From assembly GCF_023554255.2 (NCBI RefSeq), contig NZ_JAMJWD020000002.1, positions 551,435-615,434 on the forward strand: DNA of 64,000 nt, read 5' to 3'. Every line of letters starts with the position of its first letter. Positions within the stretch are counted from its first letter, which is position 1. The stretch is from Phyllobacterium sp. 21LDTY02-6. Its GTDB lineage: Bacteria > Pseudomonadota > Alphaproteobacteria > Rhizobiales > Rhizobiaceae. This document shows, piece by piece, positions 42,974 to 52,095 of the stretch. Below the pieces are notes generated by a model. It had not been told where the DNA came from and ran no database searches. It was given only the letters and a program-made list of their open reading frames with translations. Made by a program: the position numbers and the translations under genes.

Positions 42974-43618
42974 ATGAATTTCATTCCTGATTGGCCGATC
43001 ATCATGCAGTTTGCGCTGGCCACCTTCGTGCTGTCCATCACGCCCGGGCCGGACATGACGCTGTTTGTCGGCCGCGCCCTGTCCGAGGGGAGGGCCGCCG
43101 GCTTTTCCTGCCTCATGGGCGCTTGTACCGGCGTCGTCATCCATACGACCATGGTTGCCATTGGCCTTTCGGCGCTCATCGTCGCCTCGCCAACGGCCTT
43201 TCTGGTGCTGAAGGTCGTGGGGGCAGGCTATCTCGTCTGGCTCGCCTACCAGGCCATTCGCCACGGCTCGGCCTTCTCGCCGGAGAAGAAGGGCGGCGGG
43301 CCGTCGCATTCGCTGTTCCAGAACTGGCTCACCGGCCTCGGCATCAATCTGCTGAACCCGAAGATCATCCTGTTCTTCATGACCTTCCTGCCGCAGTTCG
43401 TCTCGGCAAGCGATCCGCATGCGCCGGGCAAGCTGTTCTTCCTCGGGCTGCTGTTCATCCCGATGTCCTTGCCGGTCGTCGCGCCGATGATCATCGCTGC
43501 CGACAGGTTTTCGCGGCTGCTGCGCAAGAATCCGACCGTGACCCGCGCCACCGACTGGCTGTTTGCGGGCGTATTCTCGGCCTTTGCGGCCAAGATACTG
43601 CTGGCGCAGGCAAAATAG
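42974..43618 (+). CDS. LysE/RhtB-family amino-acid exporter
   Basis: A 214-residue membrane protein with about six helices. The signature FVLSITPGPDMTLFVGRALSEGRAAG lies at 18-43 and the second half has LTGLGINLLNPKIILFFMTFLPQF. GGAGG precedes the ATG at 42974. It exports amino acids or homoserine-lactone-like compounds; the substrate is unknown. It is divergent from argG, and the 180-bp gap shows no clear motif. Confidence 0.92.
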   Translation: MNFIPDWPIIMQFALATFVLSITPGPDMTLFVGRALSEGRAAGFSCLMGACTGVVIHTTMVAIGLSALIVASPTAFLVLKVVGAGYLVWLAYQAIRHGSAFSPEKKGGGPSHSLFQNWLTGLGINLLNPKIILFFMTFLPQFVSASDPHAPGKLFFLGLLFIPMSLPVVAPMIIAADRFSRLLRKNPTVTRATDWLFAGVFSAFAAKILLAQAK

Positions 43619-43624
43619 GGTGAA

Positions 43625-44041
43625 TTACGACGCCCGGGCGTTGTCGAACAGGCCGGCGGTGCGGCCTGAAACCATCCAGTAGACGAAGCCGCCAATGATG
43701 CCGGTGGCGAGAATGGCGGCGAAGGTGCTGACATCCTCGGTCTGCGGGCGCCATTTCCAGACGATGATGATGACGGAGGCCGCTGCACCGCCTATGGTGT
43801 AGAACAGCCAGTCCCGCCATGCGGTGAGCTCGGCATAGACGATGATGATCGCCGCCGGAACGAAGACGCTATAGCCGATCGCCGCAGCAAAGGCCGGAAT
43901 GGTCAGGTAGTAGAAGGTCGCGTCGCCGCCGGCCCATTCGCTGCTGCCGATCAACAGCGCATTGAGGAACAGCGAGGCGGCCAGTATCGCGGCGACGAAG
44001 CCGAAGACGATGAGCGTGAGCCGTGTCAGATAGTGCAACAC
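43625..44041 (-). CDS. Small four-helix membrane protein
   Basis: A 138-residue protein with four likely transmembrane segments (about 7-30, 44-70, 80-97, 106-127). No family is recognised with confidence. It begins 3 nt after the rlmN stop on the same strand, so it is co-transcribed with rlmN. It is convergent with the LysE-type gene (6-nt gap). Confidence 0.75.
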   Translation of the reverse strand: MLHYLTRLTLIVFGFVAAILAASLFLNALLIGSSEWAGGDATFYYLTIPAFAAAIGYSVFVPAAIIIVYAELTAWRDWLFYTIGGAAASVIIIVWKWRPQTEDVSTFAAILATGIIGGFVYWMVSGRTAGLFDNARAS

Positions 44042-44044
44042 GCG

Positions 44045-45283
44045 CTAATCCTCACCGTGCCCGGCGATCATCGCCGCCTCGAAAGCCAGACGCTCGGTCT
44101 TTTTCATCCGCTCGGATTCCGATTTCAGCTGGCCGCAGGCGGCGAGGATATCGCGGCCGCGCGGCGTGCGGATCGGCGAGGCATAGCCGGCATTGTTGAC
44201 GTAATCGGCGAATTTCTCGATCTGCTCCCAATCGGAACATTGGTAATTGACGCCGGGCCATGGATTGAAGGGGATCAGGTTGATCTTCGCCGGAATGCCC
44301 TTCAGCAGCCGCACCAGCTCCCTGGCATCGTCGAGCGAATCGTTGACGCCCTTCAGCATCACATATTCGAAGGTGATGCGTTTCGAATTGGAAAGGCTCG
44401 GATAGGCGCGGCAGGCGTCCAGGAGTTCCTTCAACGGGTATTTCTTGTTGATCGGAACGAGCATGTCGCGCAAATCGTCCTTCACCGCGTGCAGCGAAAT
44501 GGCCAGCATCACGCCGATCTCCTCGCCGGTGCGATAGATCTCCGGGACGACACCGGACGTCGACAGGGTGATGCGGCGCTTCGAAAGCGACAGGCCATCG
44601 CCGTCCGATGCAATGAGCAGCGCCTTCTTTACATTCTCGAAATTATAGAGCGGCTCGCCCATGCCCATCATGACGATGTTGGACACCTTGCGGCCCTCGG
44701 CCGGAACGATGGCGCCTTCCGGCGTGTTGCGGTCGGGAAAATCGCCCAGCCGATCGCGCGCGATGAGCAGTTGCGAGAGGATTTCCTCGCTCGTCAGGTT
44801 GCGGACGAGCTTCTGCGTGCCCGTATGGCAGAAGGAACAGGTGAGGGTGCAGCCGACCTGGCTCGAAATGCACAGGGTGCCACGGCCTTCTTCCGGGATA
44901 TAGACGGTCTCGATCTCCACCGGACGCCCCGCACCGCGCGCGGGAAAGCGGAAGAGCCATTTGCGCGTACCGTCGTTCGAAATCTGCTCTTCGACGATCT
45001 CCGGCCGCTTGATGGTAAAATGCCGGTCCAGAAGCTCGCGCATGTCGCGCGATATGTTCAGCATGTCGGCGAAATCCGAGACGCCGCGCACATAGAGCCA
45101 ATGCCAGAGCTGCGCCACGCGCATCTTGACCTGCCGTTCCGGCACGCCGATCTGGACGAGCGCCTCCGCCATCTCGGCGCGCGACAAGCCGATCAATGGC
45201 GGCTTTTCGGCTGCCATTGCAGGACGCACATCGCGGGTCTTCTCCCGCAGCGGTGATGGTGTCAGGTCAAGTGTCACGGACAT
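44045..45283 (-). CDS. rlmN: Dual-specificity RNA methyltransferase RlmN
   Basis: A 412-residue radical-SAM enzyme that methylates C2 of A2503 in 23S rRNA and A37 of some tRNAs. The cluster motif is C145-x3-C149-x2-C152 in [14 protein letters not shown], followed by [13 protein letters not shown]. The late [11 protein letters not shown] carries the methyl-carrying cysteine. It is of normal length. Confidence 0.96.
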   Translation of the reverse strand: MSVTLDLTPSPLREKTRDVRPAMAAEKPPLIGLSRAEMAEALVQIGVPERQVKMRVAQLWHWLYVRGVSDFADMLNISRDMRELLDRHFTIKRPEIVEEQISNDGTRKWLFRFPARGAGRPVEIETVYIPEEGRGTLCISSQVGCTLTCSFCHTGTQKLVRNLTSEEILSQLLIARDRLGDFPDRNTPEGAIVPAEGRKVSNIVMMGMGEPLYNFENVKKALLIASDGDGLSLSKRRITLSTSGVVPEIYRTGEEIGVMLAISLHAVKDDLRDMLVPINKKYPLKELLDACRAYPSLSNSKRITFEYVMLKGVNDSLDDARELVRLLKGIPAKINLIPFNPWPGVNYQCSDWEQIEKFADYVNNAGYASPIRTPRGRDILAACGQLKSESERMKKTERLAFEAAMIAGHGED

Positions 45284-45360
45284 CGGTAAAATCTGTCGCT
45301 CTGTTATAAAGCGCGGCTCATATCACGTTCCGGCCGTTACGTCACCCTGAACAAAGCAAA

Positions 45361-45385
45361 GGGGCCCGGACTGGAACCGGACCCC
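45361..45385 (-). terminator. Terminator after the ialB-like gene
   Basis: The imperfect GC stem GGGG-CCCGG / CCGG-CCCC, about 25 nt downstream of the ialB stop on the minus strand, is followed there by TTTGCTTTG. It is of moderate strength. Confidence 0.65.
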
Positions 45386-45410
45386 ATCTAACCCAGGAAT
45401 GTGGCAGAGC

Positions 45411-45914
45411 TTATTTACAATCGGAGATTGCCTTCAAGGCGGCAGACACGCCCTTGAGCGAATAGGCATAGCTCGTCTTGGTGCCGCGCTTCGAAACGGC
45501 ATTGATGGTCATGTTCGTGCCGGCACGCAAGGCGGCGACGAGCTGAGGCTCCTCGGCTGCATTTTCCATCCAGCCATGGCTGCCATTGGTGAACATCGAG
45601 AAGGTCCGGTTATCGATCTTGACGAGAACCTTGGAATTCTCCTGCAGGTCGTAGCCGGCCTTGAATTGCGGCTCGAAGCTGACATTCTGGCCCGGCTTCT
45701 GGCTGACCATGAAGAAATTGTCGCCGTGATCGACCTGGGCGGGCTGTTTATCGACGGGAACAGACAATACGTAGCAAACCTTGCCCTTGCCCTGCTGATA
45801 GCTATAGGCGCCCCAGGCGTTGAACTGGCTGATTTGACTCGGGGTTTGGGCCAGAGCAGTTCCCGCCAGCCCAAGGATGAGCGCAGACGCTGCTGCGATC
45901 GATTTTCCAAACAT
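45411..45914 (-). CDS. Invasion-associated locus B (IalB) family protein
   Basis: A 167-residue exported protein. The signal peptide is MFGKSIAAASALILGLAGTALA followed by QTPSQ. The mature part has the IalB pattern WGAYSYQQGKGKVCYVLSVPVDK and ends SAALKAISDCK, giving a likely disulfide pair. In Bartonella IalB is linked to erythrocyte invasion; free-living relatives also carry it, so virulence is not implied. An upstream ATG at 45935 is possible. The 265-bp gap to 46179 has nothing identifiable. Confidence 0.88.
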   Translation of the reverse strand: MFGKSIAAASALILGLAGTALAQTPSQISQFNAWGAYSYQQGKGKVCYVLSVPVDKQPAQVDHGDNFFMVSQKPGQNVSFEPQFKAGYDLQENSKVLVKIDNRTFSMFTNGSHGWMENAAEEPQLVAALRAGTNMTINAVSKRGTKTSYAYSLKGVSAALKAISDCK

Positions 45915-46179
45915 TGTACCCACCGGTTTTATCATTTCGTTGCATACTGAACCGGAAAGGGCGCGCAGGGCCACTCGGGCGCTACACCATCCAGTCCGCG
46001 TGTCTTAATTTGACTTAATCTGGGTTACCAAACGGTGAAGACAGGTCAAAAAAGCATCTGTTGGAGCCAAGGAAATCACGGTCTTATCCCGCAGCAAAGT
46101 CCGACACAGCCACACCAGCCAAAGAAAAACGGCGAGACTTTGACTGCGGACGGTCACAGACTTGTGATGGACCCCGGCA

Positions 46180-46566
46180 TCAAGCCTTCTCGGAACCGCT
46201 GAAATCCTCCAGCGCCTTCCTGGCTGCAGCACGGTGCGCCGGCGTGATATTGGTGCGGATGGCGCTAATGGCCGCCATCAAAACCGCCGCGTCGTCGCCG
46301 AATCCGATGCCGAGGACGAAGTCGGGGATGAAGTCGAGCGGAAGGACGAAATAGGCCAGCGATGCCAGCAATATGCCACGCACCCGCGTCGGCGTCGCCG
46401 GATCGAGCGCGCAGAAATAGGCGGCGACGAGTTCGTCCAGGAAAGGGACGTGCCCGGCAGCCTTGCGCAGCGTCCGCCAGAAACGCGCGCGCACCTTCTC
46501 CTCACGCGCAGCGTTTTCGCGCTCGGTCCCAGGCTCGAGAATTTCTCCGATCTTGACGTCGTCCAT
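46180..46566 (-). CDS. YkvA family (DUF1232) membrane protein
   Basis: A 128-residue protein with the DUF1232 core: LVAAYFCALDPATPTRVRGILLAS, then YFVLPLDFIPDFVLGIGFGDDAAVL. It has two probable membrane helices. The family is widespread and uncharacterised. It is divergent from the phosphatase gene. Confidence 0.88.
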   Translation of the reverse strand: MDDVKIGEILEPGTERENAAREEKVRARFWRTLRKAAGHVPFLDELVAAYFCALDPATPTRVRGILLASLAYFVLPLDFIPDFVLGIGFGDDAAVLMAAISAIRTNITPAHRAAARKALEDFSGSEKA

Positions 46567-46685
46567 TTCCAGACCTCTTTACCTCCATTATCCCTGCCGA
46601 AGCAGTTTACCGCTATAGATGGGACGGCGTAAGAAGCTGCGCAAGTCTTGTCCGTCGCTTCAATCCACCATCGCCCAAATCCATC

Positions 46686-47183
46686 ATGGAAACCACAATG
46701 AACCCCACCTTCGCGAATCCGACCCCTGCGCGCTCGGTCCTGTTCGTCTGTCTCGGCAATATCTGCCGTTCGCCGCTGGCAGAAGGCGTCTTCCGGTCGG
46801 TGCTCGAAGCATCGGGCCGGGCCGCGAATGTCGACATCGATTCAGCCGGCACCAATGGCTACCACACGGGCGAAGCGCCGGATCCGCGTTCGATCGCCGT
46901 TGCGCGGCGTCACGGTATTGATATTGCAGGCCAAAGGTGCCGCCAGCTGACCGCCGAGGACTTCGACAGGTTCGACCTCGTCCTCGGCATGGACCAGATC
47001 AACATGACGGCGATCGAACGTCGCCGCCCGCAGTCCTCGTCCGCCCTCACCGGGCTGTTCCATCAGGTCGCGCTCGGCGCGGCGGTACAGATACCGGACC
47101 CCTATTATGGCGGCGAGACGGATTTCGAAAACGTCTACCGGATGGTTCTCGCGGCTTCGAAAGGCCTGCTGTCGCGGTTCTGA
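46686..47183 (+). CDS. Low-molecular-weight protein-tyrosine phosphatase
   Basis: A 165-residue phosphatase. The P-loop is C22-L-G-N-I-C-R28-S (VCLGNICRSPLAEG) and the general acid aspartate lies in PDPYYGG. It may act on exopolysaccharide kinases, as related enzymes do, but context here does not say. ATGs at 46686 and 46698 are both possible. Its last 49 nt overlap the convergent thpR gene. Confidence 0.92.
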   Translation: METTMNPTFANPTPARSVLFVCLGNICRSPLAEGVFRSVLEASGRAANVDIDSAGTNGYHTGEAPDPRSIAVARRHGIDIAGQRCRQLTAEDFDRFDLVLGMDQINMTAIERRRPQSSSALTGLFHQVALGAAVQIPDPYYGGETDFENVYRMVLAASKGLLSRF

Positions 47184-47731
47184 TAGGAGGAGCGGCGCGA
47201 TTCGAGCGGCCATGCCTCTTCCACGACATAGGGTCCGCCGCCGACCGAATCCCGCGACGACATCAGCACGAAGCGGTTGACGGTAAAGGGAGAGGCGGAG
47301 AAATTGCCGCGCGAGGAAAGATAATGCGCGACTTCCTCGCTGCGGACATTGCGCAGACGGGCCAGCGTGACATGCGGTGTGAACTTGCGGGCATCGGCCG
47401 GCAGCATCAGGCGCTGGCAGATCCGCTCGATTTCCGCGTGCAGCGCCTGAAGATCCGGCGAGGGCACGATGGAGGCCACGAGACTGTGCGGCTTCTTGGT
47501 GCCGAATGCGGTGACGCCCGCAAGGCGCAAGGTGAATTCCGGCCGCCGGATACGGTCGAGCGCATTGGCAACTTCGTCGGCCACATGGCCTTCGACGTCG
47601 CCGATGAATCGCAGGGTGATGTGGTAGTTCTCGACGTCGATCCATCGAGCTCCCGGTAACCCACCGCGCAACAATGACAGCGAAAGAGCGGCATCGCGCG
47701 GAATTTCGAGGGCAGTAAAGAGACGCGGCAT
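47135..47731 (-). CDS. thpR: RNA 2',3'-cyclic phosphodiesterase (2H family)
   Basis: A 198-residue 2H phosphoesterase. The two catalytic motifs are H-I-T-L-RF (about residue 38) and H-V-T-L-ARL (about residue 123). It opens 2',3'-cyclic phosphates on RNA. Its 3' end overlaps the opposing phosphatase gene by 49 nt; both frames look authentic to their ends. Confidence 0.9.
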   Translation of the reverse strand: MPRLFTALEIPRDAALSLSLLRGGLPGARWIDVENYHITLRFIGDVEGHVADEVANALDRIRRPEFTLRLAGVTAFGTKKPHSLVASIVPSPDLQALHAEIERICQRLMLPADARKFTPHVTLARLRNVRSEEVAHYLSSRGNFSASPFTVNRFVLMSSRDSVGGGPYVVEEAWPLESRRSSYQNRDSRPFEAARTIR

Positions 47732-47846
47732 AAGGCATCCTCCCCGAATCGAGTTCTGTTACTAGAGAATCACCGAACCCGGCCGCGGGCAAGCCGTAAG
47801 TTCATATTCTTTGGGGACGCGACAAATTGAACACTGTTTTTTGCAA

Positions 47847-47880
47847 GGGCCGGGTTTTCTGCGGGGGCCGGGTTTTCTGC
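47847..47880. repeat. Short tandem repeat, 2 copies of an 18-bp unit
   Basis: GGGCCGGGTTTTCTGC occurs at 47847-47862 and 47865-47880 (period 18 bp) in the gap between thpR and the esterase gene. Any function is unclear; it may reflect a recent slippage duplication. Confidence 0.7.
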
Positions 47881-47893
47881 AACGCCCGCCGGC

Positions 47894-48559
47894 CTATTGC
47901 GATGCGTTCCCCGACTTGGCGGCAAGGGTCTTTTCCATGATAGGCAGAAACCGCTCGACCATCTCGGCAACGCCTTTCGCATTGGGGTGCATCCCGTCTT
48001 CGAGCTGGAGCGTTCTCTCTGCCGCCACCCCGTCGAGAAAGAACGGATAGAGCGGAACATTGTATTTCTGCGCCAGCCGGGGGTAGATCGCATTGAACTT
48101 CGCTTCGTAATCGGCCCCCATATTGGGTGGTGCCAGCATACCGGCGAGAACGACAGTCACGCCCCGCTGCTGAAGCTTCTCGATGATGTCCGACAGGTTC
48201 TTTTCGCTGAGGTCCGGGGAAATGCCGCGCAGGGCGTCATTCGCGCCGAATTCCAGGATGACCATGTCGGTATCTTCGGGCACCGACCAGTCCAGCCGGT
48301 TGACGGCATCCGTCGTCGTCTCGCCGGCAACGCCGGCATTGGCGACACTCGCCTTGATCCCCTTGTCCTTCAAGGCCTTCTCCAATTGCGCCGGGAAGGA
48401 ATCCTGCGGCGGCAACTCGAAACCGGACATGAGGCTATCGCCAAATCCGACCACGCTGACGGCCTCGCCGGACACGGTATTTTGATTCGCCAGGGACAGG
48501 GACGGCGAGGCAACAAGGCCAAAGGCGAGCAACAATTCAACGAAGAGTTTGAATCTCAT
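47894..48559 (-). CDS. Exported SGNH-family esterase (TesA-like)
   Basis: A 221-residue protein with a signal peptide (about 1-24, [15 protein letters not shown]). The nucleophile motif is G-D41-S42-L in VVGFGDSLMSG, with the GxND block as FGANDALRG and the late DGMHPNAKG carrying Asp and His. TesA-like lysophospholipase or arylesterase activity is likely. It is divergent from a YbbA/YbbP-type exporter, the same layout as tesA-ybbA-ybbP in E. coli. Confidence 0.92.
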   Translation of the reverse strand: MRFKLFVELLLAFGLVASPSLSLANQNTVSGEAVSVVGFGDSLMSGFELPPQDSFPAQLEKALKDKGIKASVANAGVAGETTTDAVNRLDWSVPEDTDMVILEFGANDALRGISPDLSEKNLSDIIEKLQQRGVTVVLAGMLAPPNMGADYEAKFNAIYPRLAQKYNVPLYPFFLDGVAAERTLQLEDGMHPNAKGVAEMVERFLPIMEKTLAAKSGNASQ

Positions 48560-48625
48560 TTCACGGCACCCATATCAGTTCGGCTGGCTTAGCCGGCGCG
48601 ACCTTATCGCAAAGGAAATGTTTTC

Positions 48626-49330
48626 GTGACGAAATCGATTATCAAGCTCGATCACATTGAATTGACTCTCGGCACCGGCGCTTCTGCCGTCCATGTGCTG
48701 AAAGGTGTGTCGCTTGATATCGAGGCGGGCCAGTCGGTGGGTATCGTCGGACCGTCCGGCTCGGGCAAATCCACCTTGCTGATGGTGCTGGCCGGGCTGG
48801 AGCGGGTGGATTCGGGCTCCGTCGAAATCGCCGGCGAGCGGCTGGAGAAGCTGAACGAAGATGCGACCGCGGCGTTTCGCGGCAGGAATATCGGCATCGT
48901 CTTCCAGTCGTTTCATCTCATTCCCAACATGACGGCGCTGGAAAACGTCGCGGTTCCGCTCGAACTGGCGGGAAAAGGCGACGCCTTCGCCACTGCCGGG
49001 CGCATGCTCGCGGCCGTCGGGCTCGCAGATCGCAGCACGCATTATCCGGGCGAGCTATCCGGCGGCGAACAGCAGCGGGTCGCCATCGCGCGGGCTCTTG
49101 CGCCGTCGCCCAAAATACTCATCGCCGACGAGCCGACCGGCAATCTCGACAGTACGACGGGCAAACAGATCGCCGACCTCCTGTTCGAAAAGCAGAGGGA
49201 GCTTGGGCTGACGCTCGTGCTCGTCACCCATGATGCGAGCCTCGCCGCACGCTGCGAGCGCGAAATCCGCGTCAGGTCGGGAATCATCGAGGCCGACGAA
49301 GGCAAGCCCGAACTGGCGAGAACCGCATGA
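48626..49330 (+). CDS. ABC transporter ATP-binding protein (LolD/YbbA-like)
   Basis: A 234-residue ATPase starting at GTG 48626 with AAGGAA upstream. Walker A is GPSGSGKST (42-50); the signature is LSGGEQQRVAIARAL and Walker B is ILIADEPTGNLD. It belongs to the MacB/LolD/FtsE group that powers mechanotransmission-type permeases. It overlaps the permease gene by 4 nt. Confidence 0.94.
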   Translation: MTKSIIKLDHIELTLGTGASAVHVLKGVSLDIEAGQSVGIVGPSGSGKSTLLMVLAGLERVDSGSVEIAGERLEKLNEDATAAFRGRNIGIVFQSFHLIPNMTALENVAVPLELAGKGDAFATAGRMLAAVGLADRSTHYPGELSGGEQQRVAIARALAPSPKILIADEPTGNLDSTTGKQIADLLFEKQRELGLTLVLVTHDASLAARCEREIRVRSGIIEADEGKPELARTA

Positions 49331-51891
49331 GCAGCGCGCGCTCCGGTGCCGGGCCGTCGCTGCTGCTTGCCCTGCGCTTCGCCTTGCGCGAAATGCGCAG
49401 CGGACTTTCGGGTTTCTATATATTCCTTGCCTGTATCGCGCTTGGCGTTGCGGCAATCGGCGGCGTCAACTCGGTCGCGCATTCGATAACGGCCGGAATA
49501 TCCACCCAGGGACAGACAATCCTCGGCGCCGACATGCGCTTCCAGCTCAACCAGCGGGAAGTGACCTCGGCGGAAAGAGCGTTCCTGGAGAGCAAGGGAC
49601 GACTCGCCGTGAGCGCCGGCATGCGCTCCATGGCGCGGCTCACCGACGGCTCCGATCAGTCGCTGGTGGAGGTCAAGGCCGTCGACGAGGCCTATCCGCT
49701 CTACGGCAGGCTGGAGGTAGCGCCGCCGCTCGACCATTCTGCCCTGTTCGGCGAGACGAATGGGGCGTTCGGCGCGGCCGTGGCGGAGATCTTCCTCGAG
49801 CGCCTTCATCTCAAGCTCGGCGACCGGGTGATGCTGGGCGGCGCCACGTTCGAATTGCGTTCCATCATCAGGAGCGAACCGGACGTCCTTTCCGACGGCT
49901 TCGGCTTCGCGCCACGTTTCATGGTGTCGCGGGAAGGCCTGGCGGCGGCGGGCCTCGTGCGGCCGGGAAGCCTCGTCGAGCATGATTACAAGATCGCCCT
50001 GCCCGCGGGGTCCAGCGAGGAGGTCCTGACTTCGATCAGGGACGAGGCGCAGAAGCTGTTTCCCGAGGCGGGCTGGGCCATCCGCAGCCGCCTGAACGCG
50101 GCGCCGTCGCTCGCGGCAAACGTGGAACGATTCTCGCAGTTCCTGACGCTGGTCGGCCTGACCGCGCTCATTGTCGGTGGTGTCGGCGTCGCCAATGCCG
50201 TCCGTGCCTATCTCGATGCAAAGCGCGGGGTCATCGCGACCTTCAAGTCGCTCGGCGCTCCCGGCTGGTTCGTGATCGCGGTCTACCTGCTTCAGATACT
50301 CATCATCGCGCTGCTGGGCATTGCCATTGGCATCGCCATCGCCGCGATCATACCCTATGCGGCGGGCTTTGCACTCAAGAGCGTATTGCCGATCGCGGGC
50401 GAGGGCGGTTTCTACCCCGGCGCCCTGGTCTGGGCGGGCCTCTTCGGCCTGCTGACGACCCTGGCATTCGCCATCCTGCCGCTTGGCCGCGCAAGGGACG
50501 TGCCGGCGACGGCACTCTTTCGAGAGCAGGGCTTCGACCAGCGCGGCTGGCCCAAGGCCATCTACATCGTCCTCGCCGCGCTGCTGATTGCCATCCTCGG
50601 CGGTCTCGCCATCTATTTCGCCTTCGACCGACGCATAGCGACGGTGTTCGTCGGTGCGGTCGCGGCGTCTTTCATCGTCTTGCGCGGTGTCTCGGCCGGC
50701 GTTCAATGGATGGCGCGGCGCGCGCCGCTCATGCGCTCGACGGCGCTGCGGCTAGCCGTCGGCAATATTCACCGCCCCGGCGCCCTGACGCCATCGGTGG
50801 TGCTGTCACTCGGCCTCGGGCTCACTTTGCTCGTGTCCCTGGCGCTTATCGACGGAAGCCTGCGCCATCAGCTTGCGGGCAATCTGCCGGAACGGGCGCC
50901 GAACTTCTTCTTCGTGGATATTCAGAGCAGGGAAGTGGATGCGTTCAAGGACCTGCTGCAACGCAGTGCGCCGGAAGCGAAGATCGTCAGCGCGCCGATG
51001 CTGCGCGGCCGGATCGTGGCGCTCAACGGTACGGACGTGACGAAACTGACCATACCGCCCGAGGGCGCCTGGGTCCTGCGCGGCGACCGCGGTATCACCC
51101 ATGCGCGCACAGTCCCGGAAAACTCCACGCTGACCGAGGGCCAATGGTGGCCGGAAGACTACAAGGGCGAGCCGCTGGTTTCGTTCTCGGCCGAGGAAGC
51201 GACCAATCTCGGTTTGAAGATCGGCGACACCGTCACGGTCAATGTCCTTGGGCGTAACGTAACGGCGCGCATAGCCAATCTGCGGCAGCTGCAATGGGAG
51301 TCGCTCGCCATCAATTTCGTCATGGTGTTCTCGCCCAACACGTTCGCCGGCGCGCCGCACGCATGGCTGGCGACACTCACCGATCCATCGGCCTCGACGA
51401 GTTCCGAAGCGGCATTGATGCGTGACGTAACGCGCGCCTACCCCGCCGTAACGTCGGTTCGGGTGAAGGATGCGATCACCATCGCCAATGAACTGGTGGG
51501 ACAGCTGGCCGTCGCCATCCGGGCGGCCGCATCTGTAGCGCTGATCGCTTCCATCCTGGTGCTGGGCGGCGCGCTGGCGGCAGGCAATCGGGCACGGGTG
51601 CATGATGCCGTGGTGCTCAAGACCCTTGGCGCTACCCGGCGCACGCTCGTGAAGGCCTTCACCCTCGAATATGTCATGCTCGGCCTTGCAACTGCCGTCT
51701 TCGCGCTGGTCGCCGGCGGCGTCGCCGCCTGGTACGTGGTCGTCAGGGTCATGACCATGCCGGCCTGGTTCCAGCCGCAGGTCGCGGTACTGACCGTGGT
51801 CGTCGCGCTGGTGCTCACCGTCGGTTTCGGCCTCGCCGGCACCTGGAGGATATTGGGCCAGAAGGTGGCGCCAATATTGCGCAATCTCTGA
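49327..51891 (+). CDS. FtsX-like ABC permease (YbbP-like)
   Basis: An 854-residue membrane protein with about ten helices and two FtsX-type domains separated by large periplasmic parts; LGAPGWFVIAVYLLQI and VVLKTLGATRRTLVKAFTLEY mark the two cores. It works with the preceding ATPase. The substrate is unknown; the neighbouring esterase suggests lipid or envelope processing. Confidence 0.92.
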   Translation: MSSARSGAGPSLLLALRFALREMRSGLSGFYIFLACIALGVAAIGGVNSVAHSITAGISTQGQTILGADMRFQLNQREVTSAERAFLESKGRLAVSAGMRSMARLTDGSDQSLVEVKAVDEAYPLYGRLEVAPPLDHSALFGETNGAFGAAVAEIFLERLHLKLGDRVMLGGATFELRSIIRSEPDVLSDGFGFAPRFMVSREGLAAAGLVRPGSLVEHDYKIALPAGSSEEVLTSIRDEAQKLFPEAGWAIRSRLNAAPSLAANVERFSQFLTLVGLTALIVGGVGVANAVRAYLDAKRGVIATFKSLGAPGWFVIAVYLLQILIIALLGIAIGIAIAAIIPYAAGFALKSVLPIAGEGGFYPGALVWAGLFGLLTTLAFAILPLGRARDVPATALFREQGFDQRGWPKAIYIVLAALLIAILGGLAIYFAFDRRIATVFVGAVAASFIVLRGVSAGVQWMARRAPLMRSTALRLAVGNIHRPGALTPSVVLSLGLGLTLLVSLALIDGSLRHQLAGNLPERAPNFFFVDIQSREVDAFKDLLQRSAPEAKIVSAPMLRGRIVALNGTDVTKLTIPPEGAWVLRGDRGITHARTVPENSTLTEGQWWPEDYKGEPLVSFSAEEATNLGLKIGDTVTVNVLGRNVTARIANLRQLQWESLAINFVMVFSPNTFAGAPHAWLATLTDPSASTSSEAALMRDVTRAYPAVTSVRVKDAITIANELVGQLAVAIRAAASVALIASILVLGGALAAGNRARVHDAVVLKTLGATRRTLVKAFTLEYVMLGLATAVFALVAGGVAAWYVVVRVMTMPAWFQPQVAVLTVVVALVLTVGFGLAGTWRILGQKVAPILRNL

Positions 51892-52028
51892 TTTGGCGGC
51901 GTTACTCGGTTAAATCTTCGCAATAATCGGCGCATTTCGCCGGATTCAGGCCCTGGCACGCTTTGTTGAGTGGATCGCTACTTGTGCAAGACCAATTGAA
52001 TCACCATAATTCCGATAGGCATGCTGGG

Positions 52029-52075
52029 GTCCCGCCAGCGGCGCCCGGGAATCGTTCCCGACACCACGACGGGAC
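52029..52075 (+). ncRNA. Structured leader of the Bax-inhibitor-type gene, resembling the ybhL leader motif
   Basis: An outer stem GTCCCG (52029-52034) / CGGGAC (52070-52075) encloses a perfect hairpin CGGGAA-TCG-TTCCCG (52046-52060). It ends 20 nt before the start codon of a ybhL-type gene. A ybhL leader motif has been described upstream of this family in Rhizobiales; identity here rests on position and two-stem shape, not on alignment. Confidence 0.55.
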
Positions 52076-52095
52076 GTAGCAAATGAGGAAAAACC

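Noticed and set aside
47770-48093. Minus-strand frame with an ENPA-type repeat
   Set aside because: The repeat is the 18-bp tandem duplication read in a frame overlapping the true esterase gene.
49042-50706. 554-codon minus-strand frame rich in Arg, Asp and Glu
   Set aside because: Antisense of the ABC ATPase and permease genes, with no recognisable domain.
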